DNA from: Aldrovandia affinis
Taxonomy: Eukaryota; Chordata; Actinopteri; Notacanthiformes; Halosauridae
DNA: 64,000 bases
Direction: 5' to 3'
NCBI GenBank assembly: GCA_029706075.1
Contig: JAINUG010000052.1
Coordinates: 5,623,498 to 5,687,497, forward strand
Shown: one piece after another, positions 1 to 10,440 of the stretch
Layout: each line of letters begins with the position of its first letter
How positions within the stretch are numbered: position 1 is the stretch's first letter
Translations under genes and position numbers: made by a program
The notes under the pieces: generated by a model
Seen by the model: the letters and a program-made list of their open reading frames with translations, nothing else
What the model was told of the DNA's origin: nothing
The model's database searches: none

Positions 1-949
1 GACTCCTCTTCTTGCCCATGAGAGGCTTGCTGGACTTTCAGCTCTGCTGTGTTTGCAGGACTGTGTTTGAAATGTCCCACTATTTTACGGCACTTGGTTA
101 AAGCGCCGTCAAACCCGCTGTCACGGAGAGACACTGTGATTACCCTCTGTATAATGTGCGCTACACAGGGCATATGCTCGAATGGTAGGCTCCTTGCTGC
201 CGCGATCATATTGCGAGCACTATCTGTTCCTATAGTCGTGACCTTGTCGGTTATCTCCACTCCTCTGCAACTTCAAGAAACTGCCTTGCGCATGCTTCAG
301 CAAAGTGCCTTTCCTCTGTTTTCACCACACCTAACGTGAACGAGTGAAGTTGCCATTTGCCATCGATAAGGTGTGCTGTTACACCGAGGTAGTTTTGGTT
401 GCTCACTGATGTCCAGTGGTCTCCAGTCAGTGCGATAAACGTAGCTTGTGCCAACTGCTCCATTTTCGTTGTTTTTTCACTGCCATACAGCTCATGGATT
501 CTTGTGACTACAGTTCCCCTCGAAGGTAGCTTGTATGATGGGTCGCCTGAGGCCATCTGGATAATGCCTTGAAGCCCCTGATCTTCAACAATGTTGATGG
601 GCCTGCAGTCAATAGCGATCCATTTAGCGATTGCATTGGTTAGCTTAGTCGTTGTCGCTTTGTTGACAGACTTGCCCTGGCTGCACTCTGCTAGTGTAGC
701 TTGACGAACACGGCTTGACCCAGCTATCTCAGTGCTAGCATCCTTGCTAACATCAGCAAAGATGTGCTTTGCCCGAAGATGGTACCTGAGACTCGTTGTA
801 CTTCGGTGGTAAGAGAGCTCAGTGCTGCAATATGTGCACACAACTTTAGTTTTATCGAAGCTTCCATTTGGAAGCTTTTTATAACGAAATTGGCCATTAA
901 GCACTCCGGGGGCTGCCTCCTCAGTCATGTTACCGTTAGCAATTGCCAC
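1..949 (-). pseudogene. hAT transposase (BED zinc finger, ZBED/Ac-like), frameshifted and partial
   Basis: This is the cut-and-paste transposase of the hAT element. The main open frame (949 down to 251, 232 codons) begins with a BED zinc finger: Cys38 and Cys41, then His57 and His62. The segment TGDHWTSVSNQNYLGVTAH, typical of the N-terminal part of the hAT RNase H-like domain, lies near residues 175-193. At about 250 the frame ends in a stop just after a Glu-Glu-Trp. Shifting one base continues the protein to position 1 (TIGTDSARNMIAAAR and HIIQRVITVSL are readable), so a single-base indel has broken it. The C-terminal dimerisation region is outside the window. Probably inactive. Confidence 0.85.
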
Positions 950-1159
950 ACTTTTCAGTAATTCGGCCAGGTAAACGTCCGCGCTGGAATTACGGGAGGA
1001 AATTTGGGTCTATATTTGCTCTGATTAGGTCTAACAGACCGAAAGCTTTGCTATTAAAGTGAAACACTGAATGGATCTAAGTGTGCGGACATTTTTTCTA
1101 CCAGTTGGGTTCTAAATCGCCGATTTCAGGCAGAATACGCTCCGCAGTGTGAATGCGCA

Positions 1160-1235
1160 TTAAAAAATAATTAACGCAGATTAATCATTTTACCTAACTT
1201 GGTAACATGATTAATCTGCGTTAATTATTTTTTAA
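1160..1235. repeat. Perfect 28-bp subterminal palindrome of the hAT element
   Basis: Arms 1160-1187 and 1208-1235 are exact reverse complements (28 of 28) separated by a 20-base loop. They contain ATTAATCTGCGTTAATTA-type sequence, which resembles the GTTAACGCGTTAA of the outer terminal repeat. Subterminal inverted motifs are known transposase-binding regions in hAT elements; that role here is inferred. Confidence 0.85.
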
Positions 1236-1439
1236 CGCGTTAAGGTTTCCAGATTAATCGCGGGCGTTAACGCGTTAACGTTGACAGCCCTAATAATAAT
1301 ACAAATAAATGATAAATAATAACTCCCCTCTCTGGAAAAAGAAAAATGTGTAAAGATCCATTAGAGAAATAAACTACCATTTTGGAGTACAATACTCTGT
1401 TGTAATGCATTACGTATCCTTAGACATATATGTCTGATA

Positions 1440-2625
1440 TTTCCCCCACTTCAAGATATAATCATCCCATCTGTCAGTCTGCCTATAGAACAGCTGTTCA
1501 TATGAGGCTACTTTTCCCAATTCAATAAACCACTCCCGATAAGAGCTTCTGTTTTTTTTCACCCCTTCATAAGAATCTGTCTACCAACCATTATGGCCGT
1601 CTGGATCATCTCTGCATTTCCACATTTTGCCACAATGTATGGATCACCTAGTACATATAACTTAGGGGAAAACTCAGTCATTGCTGGTGATTTCCTTGAT
1701 ACATTTATGCACTTTCCAAAGTGTATCCGAGGGCATTGCCAAAGAGCATGGATTAATGTACCCTCTGACCTCTGACATTTCCAGCAGTCTGCTGTATTTT
1801 GGAGGCCTAACCTGTGTAATCTAGATGGTGTCCGATAGAAACGATTGAGTTAAATTGAATAAGTCTGATTCTTATATCCCTTGATAGCTTCCTTTGATTC
1901 TGGCTAATCCCTTCCTATTCTCTCTCAGTAAATATAATGTTGAAATCCTTCTCCCAAATAATTCTTAATGCTGCTGGGATTCTGGTAGCTTGGTTAAATA
2001 TTTTTTAGTAGTATTGAGAGGCCTCATGGCCCAATCCAAATATTTTAATGCTGTTAAAAAGCAATTCCGATTGCTGTGGTGATGCTCTTGGGGAGCCCAG
2101 AACTGTAGACAATAAGTGTCTCAATTGTAAATTCTGCCACAAACTGGATCTAGGGAGACCAAACTCCTGCGCTAACTCCTCAAATGATTTCAGTACATTG
2201 TTTTCAAATACATCTCCAAGTGTCCGTATCCCTTTGTTTAACCATAATTTCCATAAAAAGGCGGCTCTATTAACACATAACTTTGGGTTCAACCAATTGA
2301 GGTGGGGGTCTATATTATGTATCTTAGTTATTTTTCCCCATACTTTCTGTAGGTGAGAGAAGACTGGGTGGGATTGCATATCAGGTGTCAGTTTGATTGT
2401 CAAACAAGCCAGAGGGGTAAGAGGGAGGCACACACTGCATTCTATATATGACCACGGGGGGGCTCTCTCTGGTGGTAGGGACCATTGGGCAATATGTCTC
2501 CAACTGAATGCATAATGATAAAATAGCAGCTTGGGAAGTCCCAAGCCCCACTGGGAGTTGTAATTTTTCCAAACGCATCCTTGGACGTTTTCCATTCCAA
2601 AATAATTTGTTGCATATGCGGTCAA
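1440..2625 (-). pseudogene. L1 ORF2 C-terminal region
   Basis: The open frame 2625-2005 (206 codons) carries the region after the RT thumb seen in fish L1 ORF2, for example QWGLGLPKLLFYHYAFSWRH and the Trp-rich stretch AAFLWKLWLNKG. It overlaps the end of the preceding RT frame, so there is a frameshift near 2550. Left of 2005 the coding signal continues in broken frames; EALIGSGLLNWEK can be read near 1510-1550, which matches the usual last part of ORF2. No catalytic residues lie here. Relic of the retrotransposon. Confidence 0.7.
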
Positions 2626-3044
2626 AATGCTTGAAATATTTCATAGGGATATGTATGGGGAGCGATTGAATAAGATAGTTACGTTTAGGAATACAATTCA
2701 TTTTGACCACATTCACCTTGCCCCATAATGACAGGAATAAGGTTGACCATCTGTCTACATCACACGATATTCTCCCCAGTAGGGGGTACAAATTATTTTC
2801 TATAATCTTTTCTATTTTAGGTGGGAAAAGAATGCCTAAGTACCTGATGCCCTCTGGAGGCCATTTAAAAGAACCAGCTTGGAATAGGGTTTTTGGACAG
2901 AATGCAGTCAGAGGAAGAGCCTCTGACTTGTTCCAATTCACCATGTAGCCAGAGAGCCTCGAGAACTGGTTGATGGTATTAAGAAGGGCTGGGATAGATG
3001 TTTCGGGGTCTGATGCAAAACAAAGTATATCGTCCGCATACAAC
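2381..3044 (-). pseudogene. L1 ORF2 reverse transcriptase, second half (starts at the YADD motif)
   Basis: The frame begins exactly with MYADDILCFASDPETS, the catalytic YxDD box of the RT palm, and continues through the thumb (SGYMVNWNKSEALPL, RYLGILFPPKIE). It joins the first half of RT across the inserted LTR at 3045-3534. In an intact element the Leu-Met-Leu before YADD would be directly adjacent; those codons are now 490 bp away. A further frameshift follows near 2550. Confidence 0.85.
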
Positions 3045-3534
3045 TGTGGAGGAAGAAATTTGTATCAAGTTGGGATGCTACACCACATCCACAGAGGTGG
3101 ACAGTAGACACGAATTAACTCAGTGTGACGCTGCAGTTCGGAGTGGTCCAAACTGCAGCGCCACAGAAGCCAGAGACAAAAGGCTTTTCGCGCCACAACT
3201 TCAAAGGAACATTTGTTCGTTTGTAACGTTTCCACTACGGCAGGAAACCTCCTTCCCATTGGTTTAAGACCCTTGGAGGGCTGTTCTAACAACCTGTTAT
3301 ATCTTCATGTTAGCCCATAGCTCCATTTACCTGTAAGTTAACGCCCTGTTACTTCCCCCTTGTGATGGTTCCCTCCCCTTCCGTTGTGTTGGATATAAAT
3401 ATCCATTTGAATTTGAAGGCGGGAGATTCGCTGTCCTGCGTGACACGGGTCTCCGTGCAGCTGCTCGTAATTAAAGCTTTAATACTGTTTAAAGGAATTC
3501 TCTCTGATCCTACTGAGTTTTAATTTCCACGACA
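3045..3534 (+). mobile_element. Solo LTR (retrovirus-like), inserted inside the L1 YADD box
   Basis: The 490-bp block starts TGTGGAGG and ends CCACGACA, and is flanked by a 4-bp direct repeat CAAC (3041-3044 and 3535-3538). Removing it restores the L1 reading frame at the YADD motif, which proves the boundaries. It has a TATA-like GGATATAAATATCC near 3390 and an AATTAAAGC poly(A)-like signal near 3470, giving + orientation. A 4-bp target duplication and TG...CA ends fit gamma/epsilon-like endogenous retroviruses or some Gypsy elements. There is no internal coding region, so it is a solo LTR left by recombination. It shares its last ~13 bases with the LTR at 12629-13193. Confidence 0.9.
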
Positions 3535-4236
3535 CAACATCAGTTTGTGCTGCGAATCAGCAATTTTGATTCCTGGGAAACTAGAATTCCTACGTAGTGC
3601 TTCTGCCAGCGGTTCAAGAGCTAAACAACAAAGAGCTGGCGAAAGCCCCGACCCTTGGCGTGTCCCAATGCCCAGCGTAAAATATGAAGATATCACCCCG
3701 TTAGTTTGTACTGCTGCTTCTGGCTGCTTATACAAGATCTCTATCCATTTTATGAACGCTTGTCCAAATCCAAAGTCTCTCAGCACCCCAAACAAATATC
3801 TCCACTCAACTCGGTCAAACGCCTTCTCTGCATCAAGCGATATAGCAGCGACTGGAGAGTTCGAATTGTGGACTGCCCACATGATGTTTATCATCCGTCT
3901 TATATTATCTGTTGAGTACCTTTTTCGAATAAAGCCTACCTGATCGTTATATACAAGGGAGGTGATTACTTTATCTAATCTGCTGGCCAGAATCTTTGAT
4001 AGAATTTTACAGTCGGTTTGTATGAGGCTAATAGGACGGTAGCTTTTACAGTCCTTGGGGTCTTTATCAGGTTTAAGTATTAGGGTAATAATGGCTTGCT
4101 CTAATGAGGGTGAGAGCTTGCCCTTATCAAAGGTTTCTGATATCGTTCTTTCCATTAAAGGCAGTAGTTCTTCTGCATAACACTTAAAGAATTCAGATGT
4201 AAAGCCATCTGGGCCAGGAGTTTTACCAGTTGGCAA
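3535..4236 (-). pseudogene. L1 ORF2 reverse transcriptase, first half
   Basis: This frame carries the N-terminal RT blocks in order: KTPGPDGFTSEFFK, SYRPISLIQTDCKILSKILA, DQVGFIRKRYSTDNIRRM, AISLDAEKAFDRVEWRYLF (first catalytic Asp) and GIGTRQGSGLSPALCC. It ends at LML, immediately before the YADD box that is cut off by the solo LTR. A frameshift at about 4240-4268 separates it from the endonuclease frame. The motif series is that of L1/Tx1 LINEs, not CR1/L2. Confidence 0.88.
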
Positions 4237-4268
4237 TGCTGCTGTTTCCTCTAGTATCTCTTCCTGCG

Positions 4269-5609
4269 TTATTGGGGAGTCACATCGAGCCTAGGAAGGT
4301 GTAGGTTCTCAAGAAAAGAGTTTATCTCTTCATCCGCAGTCATGCAATCTGATGTGTATAGATCTTTATAAAACTCTTTGAATGTTTCATTAATATCTCT
4401 AGGCTTTGTTGCTAGCTCGCCATAGTGGGAACGTACTGCGGTAATTGTTGAACTAGACTGTTTTAGTTTAATGTATCTTGCTAATACCCTCCCTGCTTTA
4501 TCACCCGACTCAAAGTACCTCTGCCTTGCTCTGTGTAGCATGAATTCCACTCTGTTTGTAAGTAAAGAGTTGTATTCAAATTTCAGTTTCGTTAATTTTC
4601 TTAGTTCTCCAGCGGACATTTTTTTTTTCAATTTGAGCTCCTTGTCTGTTATTTCCTTCTCCAAGCGTGTTAACTCTTGTTTTTTCTTGTATGCCGAGTG
4701 TTGAATTATAAAGCCTCTAAGGTAGGCCTTCATAGCATCCCATGCCACACCTGCAGAGGGTGCTGTTGGGACATTACTTTCCATATAAAATTTAATTTCT
4801 GCCCTAATTTTATCTTTAGAGGTTGGATCCTGCAAAAGAGAGTTATTAAATCTACACTTGGGTGACTGGGAGTTATCACAGTATGGCAGGATATCCAGTG
4901 AGACATTAGCATGGTCTGAAATAATAATATTCCCAATAGAGCAAGATAATATGGAAGGAAGTAATGATCTTGAAATTAGATACAAGTCAATCCTGGAGTA
5001 GACTTTATGTACACTCGAGAAAAAACTATAGTCCCTGCCTGTCGGGTTAAGAAGCCTCCAGGCATCTGTAAGTTCCAGAGATGAGCAGAGACCCTTAACC
5101 ACCTGTACTGAATTGGGTGGTCTGCTAAAGGCCAGACCACTACGATCTAAGGTGTTATCTAAAGTAATATTGAAGTCTCCACCCAGAATTATAGGAAAGT
5201 CACCTGCGCTATGTAATTTACTCTCCAGGTCAATAAAAAAAGTAGGGTTATCACCATTGGGTGCATATATGTTTGCTAGTGTTAAGTTTTGTCCCTGAAC
5301 ATTGGCCTGGATAATGACCATTCTGCCTTCATCATCAGATACTTCCTTCAAGCATTTGAATTGTACAGATTTACTAACTAGAGTTGCCACGCCCCAACTG
5401 TTACTAGCCCCAGTACTGTAGAATACGTGTCCCACCCAGTCCCTACAGAGTTTATTGGATTCATGTGAGGTTAGATGAGTCTCCTGCAGAAAGACAATAT
5501 GATATTTTTGGGATTTAAGAAAGTTAAGCACCTTACAACTTTTAGTATGATGCCCAAGCCCTTTAATATTCCAGGTCGATAGGCTTAACTTGTTACTATG
5601 TGTTGTCAT
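4269..5609 (-). pseudogene. L1 ORF2 endonuclease (APE-type) and linker
   Basis: This 446-codon open frame starts with the apurinic-like endonuclease of L1 ORF2: STWNIKGL (residues 11-18), FLQETHL with the catalytic Glu at about 43, NIYAPNG, GGDFN at about 143-147, SRIDLYLIS, and the SDH catalytic triplet near residue 230. The domain looks complete and its key residues are kept. A Lys-rich linker follows (residues ~310-350). The frame stops at 4269 before RT, so ORF2 is broken by a frameshift. In an active element this domain nicks target DNA for priming. Confidence 0.88.
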
Positions 5610-5629
5610 CTGCCAAGGGAATCAGATAT

Positions 5630-6350
5630 ATCGTAGTATTGGTAGTATTGATAAACCTCCTTGTCGTACCCCGTATATGGCCTTTGACGAGATGTGAGAG
5701 GGGGAAAAAACATACATTCTAAATGGGAGAACAACAAATCTCCTAACGCCACGTCTCCAAAACATGGGGACCCATGAAAGGTAAAAAGGAAAATACTCCC
5801 ACTATCATGGTCCGTAACTCCTCTGACAGGTGGTGTGCCATATTATGCATCATGCAGCACCGCCAGAGTGTAATTATCATTAACCAACTAGCACCAAGTC
5901 AGTAAAACCTATGAGCTACAACAACTTTAATTTTCAAACGATTCTATTGATAGAGAAATTCTGTTTCTGAACTTGAGTCTCTCAAAAAGTCTCACGCTTG
6001 CACATTGTGTGAAGCTGTGCCAAAAGAGATAGGCGGCAAGCTGTGAGCTAGTTAGCCGGCATAGTTGCAGGGTCAGAGCGGCCCTGCAGAAAAAGATTAC
6101 CGAAGTTCTCCCAGAGATGGAAAAATACAGTCTTGTGACTGGGGTGTGGGCGAGGCTATAGCATTTGTCTAAATTATTGTCTATAAGAAGTGTTCTCTCC
6201 GGAAATGATTTGTTCATTGCCTGGCAGGGAGGCGGTGAACCCCGAATGCATTTGGTTGAATAAACTCTGTTGAATATTGGTTGTATGTTCTGTTTTCTCA
6301 TTTGGTGCAAGTGTTCTCTATTCACTTTAAAGGTCTTCTGAATTTCTTGA
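5630..6350. other. L1 inter-ORF spacer, no coding signal
   Basis: I see no gene here. The stretch 5940-6345 has an AATAAA near 6260 followed by a T/G-rich tail and could be part of an old LTR or the L1 spacer. No clean TG...CA ends with a target duplication were found. The 132-codon minus frame at 5927-6325 resembles nothing I know and is probably chance. Confidence 0.3.
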
Positions 6351-6359
6351 ACCTAACAC

Positions 6360-7190
6360 TATTAATAAAACTTGTATGAAACTTCAAATAGTATCATCTC
6401 CATTAATAAAACTATATATATCTCTTAATTCTGCTATTACATCCCAATCCCATACTCAATAAGAGAGGAAAGGTGTTTAGAGCTATTGAGCACCGTGTAA
6501 CTATTTATCTAGGCCCCTCTAGTGATTCATGTGCAAGGTAAAAAAAAAAAAAGAAGAAAGATAAGTACAATATAAAATATGACAATATAAACATAAATAC
6601 AGGATGAAGGAAAATATGGGTACATTGTTTTGTGGTAACAAAAATGTTTCGAAGCAGCATTGTAACTTGTCAGAGGCCCCGTTTGGTTTTATAGCCTCTT
6701 GTAAAATAATCAGCTCAAGCCCATGTGTCTTTCTATTCAGCTTTGAGACGTAGTTCTATAGTTAAGAGGGGAAAATATATATATATAAAATAGCTGTATG
6801 AAACTTCAAATAGTAGGCCCATCCTCTCCATTAAAAACTATATATAGCCATTACTTATGCATATTCAGTAAGAGAGATGTTTAGAGCAATTAAGCACCGT
6901 AAAACTTTATCTAGTCCCCACCAGGGACACGTGTCCCAGGTGAGAAAGTATGAGTAGCCTACAATACAACAGTATAAAATATAATAACAGTATAAACATA
7001 AATACAGAATGAGGGAAAAATAGGGGTAGGCCTACATTGTTTTATAATAGCAAAAATATTTTGAAGCCGCATTATACCTCAACTCAAATACACTTTGATT
7101 TTATAGCCCCCTGTAGCATAATCACCTCAAGCCCGTATGTCATTCTATTCAATTTTAAAACGTAGTTTGATATTTGCCCTGGATTGTGAT
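6360..7190. repeat. Imperfect direct duplication (~415 bp units) in the L1 spacer
   Basis: Two diverged copies lie side by side. Shared landmarks are TGTATGAAACTTCAAATAGT (6374 and 6794), GTTTAGAGC...AAGCACCGT (6475 and 6870), and ATAAACATAAATACAG followed by a GGG/AAAA-rich segment (6588 and 6993). The copies differ by many substitutions and small indels, so the duplication is old. Confidence 0.75.
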
Positions 7191-7248
7191 AAAATGATCA
7201 GCGTAAAGAGGGAGGGGGAAAAGAGAAAGGGAGAGACGGAAAGGGAGT

Positions 7249-7440
7249 TCACCGTTTCTGGATAAAATCCATTGCACTTTGGGGGTTGTCAAAGATCCGG
7301 GGAGCACCGTCTCCTACTTTAATGCTCAGTAGTGCAGGATACAGCAGGCTGAATTTCATCTTCCGCTTGTGGAGTGCTTTCTTGCACTGCCTGAAACTCG
7401 CAGTTTCTTGGGTCTCCCTGGAGAAATCGGGGAAAATCAC
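7249..7440 (-). pseudogene. L1 ORF1 C-terminal piece
   Basis: The minus frame reads VIFPDFSRETQ, then KKALHKRKMKFSLLYPALLS and DNPQSAMDFIQKR before a stop. This is the C-terminal nucleic-acid-binding domain pattern of fish L1 ORF1 proteins. Upstream sequence in this frame (beyond about 7440) belongs to the opposite-strand L2 fragment, so the coiled-coil and RRM parts are missing. It supports the L1 orientation and shows where the element was cut. Confidence 0.7.
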
Positions 7441-7454
7441 TGACTGACTCCATT

Positions 7455-7881
7455 CGGGCTGACCGACTGAAACTGCGAGCAGCAGAAAGGAAATGGAGAA
7501 AATCCAAATCCCCTGTGGCTCTGACTGATTTCCACACACTCCTGGCTACCTTTTCCTCTAACCTCTTCTCTGCTAAGTCTGCATTTTTCCTTTCCAAGAT
7601 TCAATCTCCTGTTTCTAACCCTCGAAAACTCTACTCTACGTTTTCCTCTCTCCTCACCCCTCCTCCTCCCCCACCCCCCTCCTCTCTAATCACGGATGAC
7701 TTCGCATCCTTCTTTCGTGAGAAGGTTGATGATATTCGCAACTCCTTCCCCCCATCCTCTCCCTCACATAATTCTCCCTCACCCATCTCGCTACCTAAAC
7801 CTCTCACCCCTCTGTCCTCCTTCTTGCCACTCCCTGACTCAGACATCCTTCAACTTGTTCACTCCCACCATCCTACCACCT
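7455..7881 (+). pseudogene. L2-clade LINE fragment, linker between endonuclease and RT
   Basis: Plus-strand translation gives RAAERKWRKSKSPVALTDFH, SAKSAFFLSKIQSPVSNPRK, the Pro-rich run, DDFASFFREKVDDIRNSFPP and DSDILQLVHSHHPTT. This is the linker of fish L2/Maui-type LINEs. It stops at HPTT. The L2 piece beginning at 22711 starts with CPLDPIPS, the very next residues expected in the family, so the two may be halves of one element. Upstream it abuts the L1 at about 7440-7455. Confidence 0.8.
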
Positions 7882-7884
7882 AGG

Positions 7885-8630
7885 AGCATCAAGTGGTTTT
7901 ACCCACTCCCAGCAAAAAAGCTGTAGCCTTAAGATAGCGACTTGCTGTCTGGCAGGACGGGTCTGACAACAGACAGTAGGGATGGCAATGACATGTGTAA
8001 CTGTGACTGAAGAGTCACAAAGGGGGGAATGTGGAAGCAAAAAACAAGAGGAGTGCGTTCATGAACTCTGTTCTGTCCCTATGTTTCCAATAGATCATTT
8101 ATGTAACATAATATCTGCACATGGGTTAATTCCTGTATATTTTGTTAACCGGGCCAGTAACATTCCGCTTTATACATAAATAAAACCACTGTTTATATTA
8201 TCAGAATGTCAAGCGAAACAAAAATATTGCCTATATGCTATGCTTAGAAGTGACATGCCTAGGACTTGAAATGAAACAGATATATTGGGTATATAAGTTG
8301 TACAGTGATACAGAACTCGTAATACAAAGAACACAAGGATTAAATCAAACATGAATTCAAATCAAAGGCCCGAGTGTCTGTTTGTGTAGCCGTAAAACTG
8401 TCTCTGTCCGATGAAGTAATGATCATGTGTACGGGAGAAATCCGGACCATGCGATCTGGAGCTCAAGGTTCAGGGGCCGCAGTCTGTGGCTCAAAGTAAC
8501 CGTGGTCCTCCCCTCACTAGATAAATGACCATGAAGGAAGTCCACCAAGGTTCACCCGTCACTGGAATTTACGAGTCCAGTTCGGGCAAGAGGCCGTGGA
8601 TTAAAAGTTAAATAAATGCATCCCGCCACA
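7885..8630 (+). mobile_element. 3' remnant of a retrovirus-like element with one LTR (8030-8630)
   Basis: A purine run AAAGGGGGGAA (8019-8029), like a retroviral polypurine tract, is followed directly by TGTGGAAGC at 8030. The segment can be read as an LTR ending CCCGCCACA at 8630 (about 600 bp), with matching TGTGG/CCACA ends and an AATAAA at about 8610. Left of the tract only ~145 bp of internal sequence remain and no protein was recognised. The 5' LTR and genes are absent. No target duplication could be checked, so this is a tentative call. Confidence 0.5.
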
Positions 8631-8940
8631 TTTAATTATTTTACTTTTGTAAAAAGTACATGATATATGTTTATATAAATATGTAGTGCACAGTTAGGTC
8701 AGCTGAAGTGTCTGTTTATCCATGTTTATTTCATTTTATTAAAGAGTGAAGAACAAAGAACTAATGAGCCAAAATGTAAGTAGATGAGTGTAAAAGTGGC
8801 CACAAGGGAGAATAATGATGTCTTGAGATCATGGGGAGGGGTTGAATCAGGTGGGTGTGGTGATGACGTTAAACTCCGATGCAGGAGGGGTTTATGACAT
8901 GCTAAAACCAGATGTATGGTAAGGGGGGGCAGAGCTGTTT

Positions 8941-9098
8941 TCGCGAACCAGCCAGGTTTCTTGTATGTGATCTCGCATTATGTACAATAAACCCTATTAC
9001 ATCAGACTCTGAAGATGGTGTTTGTTATTGAAGAAGTATTAAGTGTGGTTGGGATCCCTCAGTCTAACTGACCCTGGCTGAGATCTGATTCTCCCACA
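8941..9098 (+). mobile_element. Retrovirus-like LTR 3' part, same family as 18716-19112
   Basis: The segment has TCTTGTATGTGATCTCGCAT, ACAATAAACCC (poly(A) signal), CATCAGACTCTGAAGA and ends GAGATCTGATTCTCCCACA at 9098. All of these occur in the same order on the minus strand of the solo LTR at 18716-19112. The left boundary could not be fixed; similarity is clear only from about 8940. The neighbouring 8631-8940 holds no recognised gene and may be the divergent U3 part. Confidence 0.65.
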
Positions 9099-9519
9099 GT
9101 CCCCCGGTAATTATCACACACACCTGTCCCTCATTTACCTCATCACACACACATGTCTCTGTGTCTTGAGTTTACTTCTGCTGGTTTCACTTCTCTATGC
9201 TCTCTTTCTAACTTCAGTATCTAGTAGTTTAATGTTTTGTCTCTCTACACATTTCGATTTTTCTCTTGTTTTCTTGTTTGTTGTTTCTTAGTTTTTTTGA
9301 TCTCTCGTTGTTTTTCTCTCCCAGTTTAGTTAGATTAGTATTTTTGTTTTTGCCCCTGTTTTTCTCTAGCCCTCCTTTTCGCACGCATTGTTGGGTTTTT
9401 TTGTCTCCTTTTTTCCCTCTCCTCATTATCCCATGCTTGGGTCCAATTCCCCCCTAGTCCCCCTAACAGCATGCCTACTCCTCTCCCTCCTTGTGATCTC
9501 TCGTCCTCTCCCCATCAGT
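9099..9519 (+). other. T-rich, LTR-like leader of the deleted Gypsy element
   Basis: No coding signal. The stretch has CACACCTGTCCCTCATTTACC and later TTGGGTCCAATTCCCCCC...CCCTAACA, a layout I associate with the 3' part of fish Gypsy LTRs, directly upstream of the pol remnant. The LTR limits are not certain. Confidence 0.4.
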
Positions 9520-10440
9520 TCCTGAGGTATACATGGACCTTCTTGAGGTCTATAGTAAACAGCGTGCGGTGCTTCGAGACGAGGTCAGCAAAACAGTCTT
9601 CGTCTACTTGGGTAGCATTTTAATCTTCTCTGAAACCGTCAGCGAACACACCAAACATGTCCGTGAAGTACTGAAAAAACTGCTGAAGAGCCAGGTTTAT
9701 GTGAAAGTGGAGAAATGTGAGTTCCACACATCCTCGGTCTCATTCCTGGGCTTCATCATTTCTGAGGGCAGTCTCAGACATAGGTGTCGGGTCCGTGCTG
9801 TCACAGTGGTCGGCTCTGGACAACAAGCTCCACCCCTGTGCCTTCTTCTCCCGTAGTCTCACCCCTGCCGAGCACAACTATGACATTGGGAACAGGGAAC
9901 TCCTCGCTGTGAAGTTGGCCCTCGAAGAGTGGAGACACTGGTTAGAAGGTGCCACTCAGCCATTCATTGCATGGACAGACTATAAGAACCTGGCTTACAC
10001 ACAGGATGCCAAGCGTCTCAACTCCCGCTAAGCCCGATGGGTATTGTTTTTTACCCGTTTCAACTTTGTGCTCTCCTATCGGCCTGGGTTTAAGAACATC
10101 AAGCCCGACGCACTATCTCGTTTGTTCGACCCTCCCGATGGTTGAGAAGACCCCACGCCGATCGTGCCAGCCAATCGCATTGTTGCTCCCATCCGATGGG
10201 GGATTGAGACAGTGGCATGAGAGGCGCAAAAACAAGAGGCCGACCCTGAAGGGGGTCCACCTAATCGGCTGTTTGTACCCACGACGGAGCGGTCTAAAGT
10301 ACTCCAATGGGGTCACTCTTCCCAACTCACAGGATATCCTGGGAGGACCTGCACATTGGAGTACATCAGACATTGGTTCTGGAGGTCGACCACCAGTCTG
10401 GAACTTCATAACTATGTATTTGTGTAAGAGACAGCCGTAA
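9520..10440 (+). pseudogene. Gypsy pol remnant with several internal deletions
   Basis: The frame starts with the protease-RT linker (EVYMDLLEVYSKQRA), then jumps straight to the end of the RT palm (FVYLGSILIFS, where family members have YLDD) and the thumb ([18 protein letters not shown]). It then shifts frame into RNase H ([50 protein letters not shown]) and the RNase H/integrase join ([18 protein letters not shown]). Most of the RT fingers and palm and the first RNase H Asp are gone, and the catalytic Asp pair of RT reads Gly-Ser. The same family recurs at 38185-38421 and 51000-53700. Confidence 0.8.

Larger units (their letters stand above)
1..1292 (-). mobile_element. hAT DNA transposon, 5' half (runs off the window start)
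   Basis: The right end reads on the minus strand as TAGGGCTGTCAACGTTAACG, a hAT-type terminal sequence. Just inside it is a large perfect palindrome (1160-1235) and then a BED-finger transposase reading leftwards. The terminal inverted repeat near 1276-1292 is followed by AT-rich sequence that could be half of an 8-bp target duplication; the other end lies outside the window, so this cannot be confirmed. The element abuts the 3' end of the L1 to its right. Confidence 0.8.
1300..7440 (-). mobile_element. L1/Tx1-type LINE, degraded, interrupted by a solo LTR
   Basis: Read on the minus strand, the order is an ORF1 C-terminal piece (about 7440-7250), a non-coding spacer with an internal duplication, ORF2 endonuclease (5609-4269), reverse transcriptase (4236-3535, then 3043-2381) and the ORF2 C-terminal region (to about 1440). 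The 5' end stops abruptly at about 7440 against an L2 fragment on the opposite strand, so the copy is 5' truncated or cut. At least three frameshifts and the LTR at 3045-3534 make it inactive. The 3' boundary, near the hAT end at about 1300, is approximate. Confidence 0.85.

Noticed and set aside
5927..6345. Possible additional LTR
   Set aside because: AATAAA and a T/G-rich end are suggestive, but no TG...CA pair with flanking duplication was found.
8019..8031. Intact endogenous retrovirus starting here
   Set aside because: Only a polypurine-like tract and one LTR are visible; no gag, pol or env frame is recognisable nearby.
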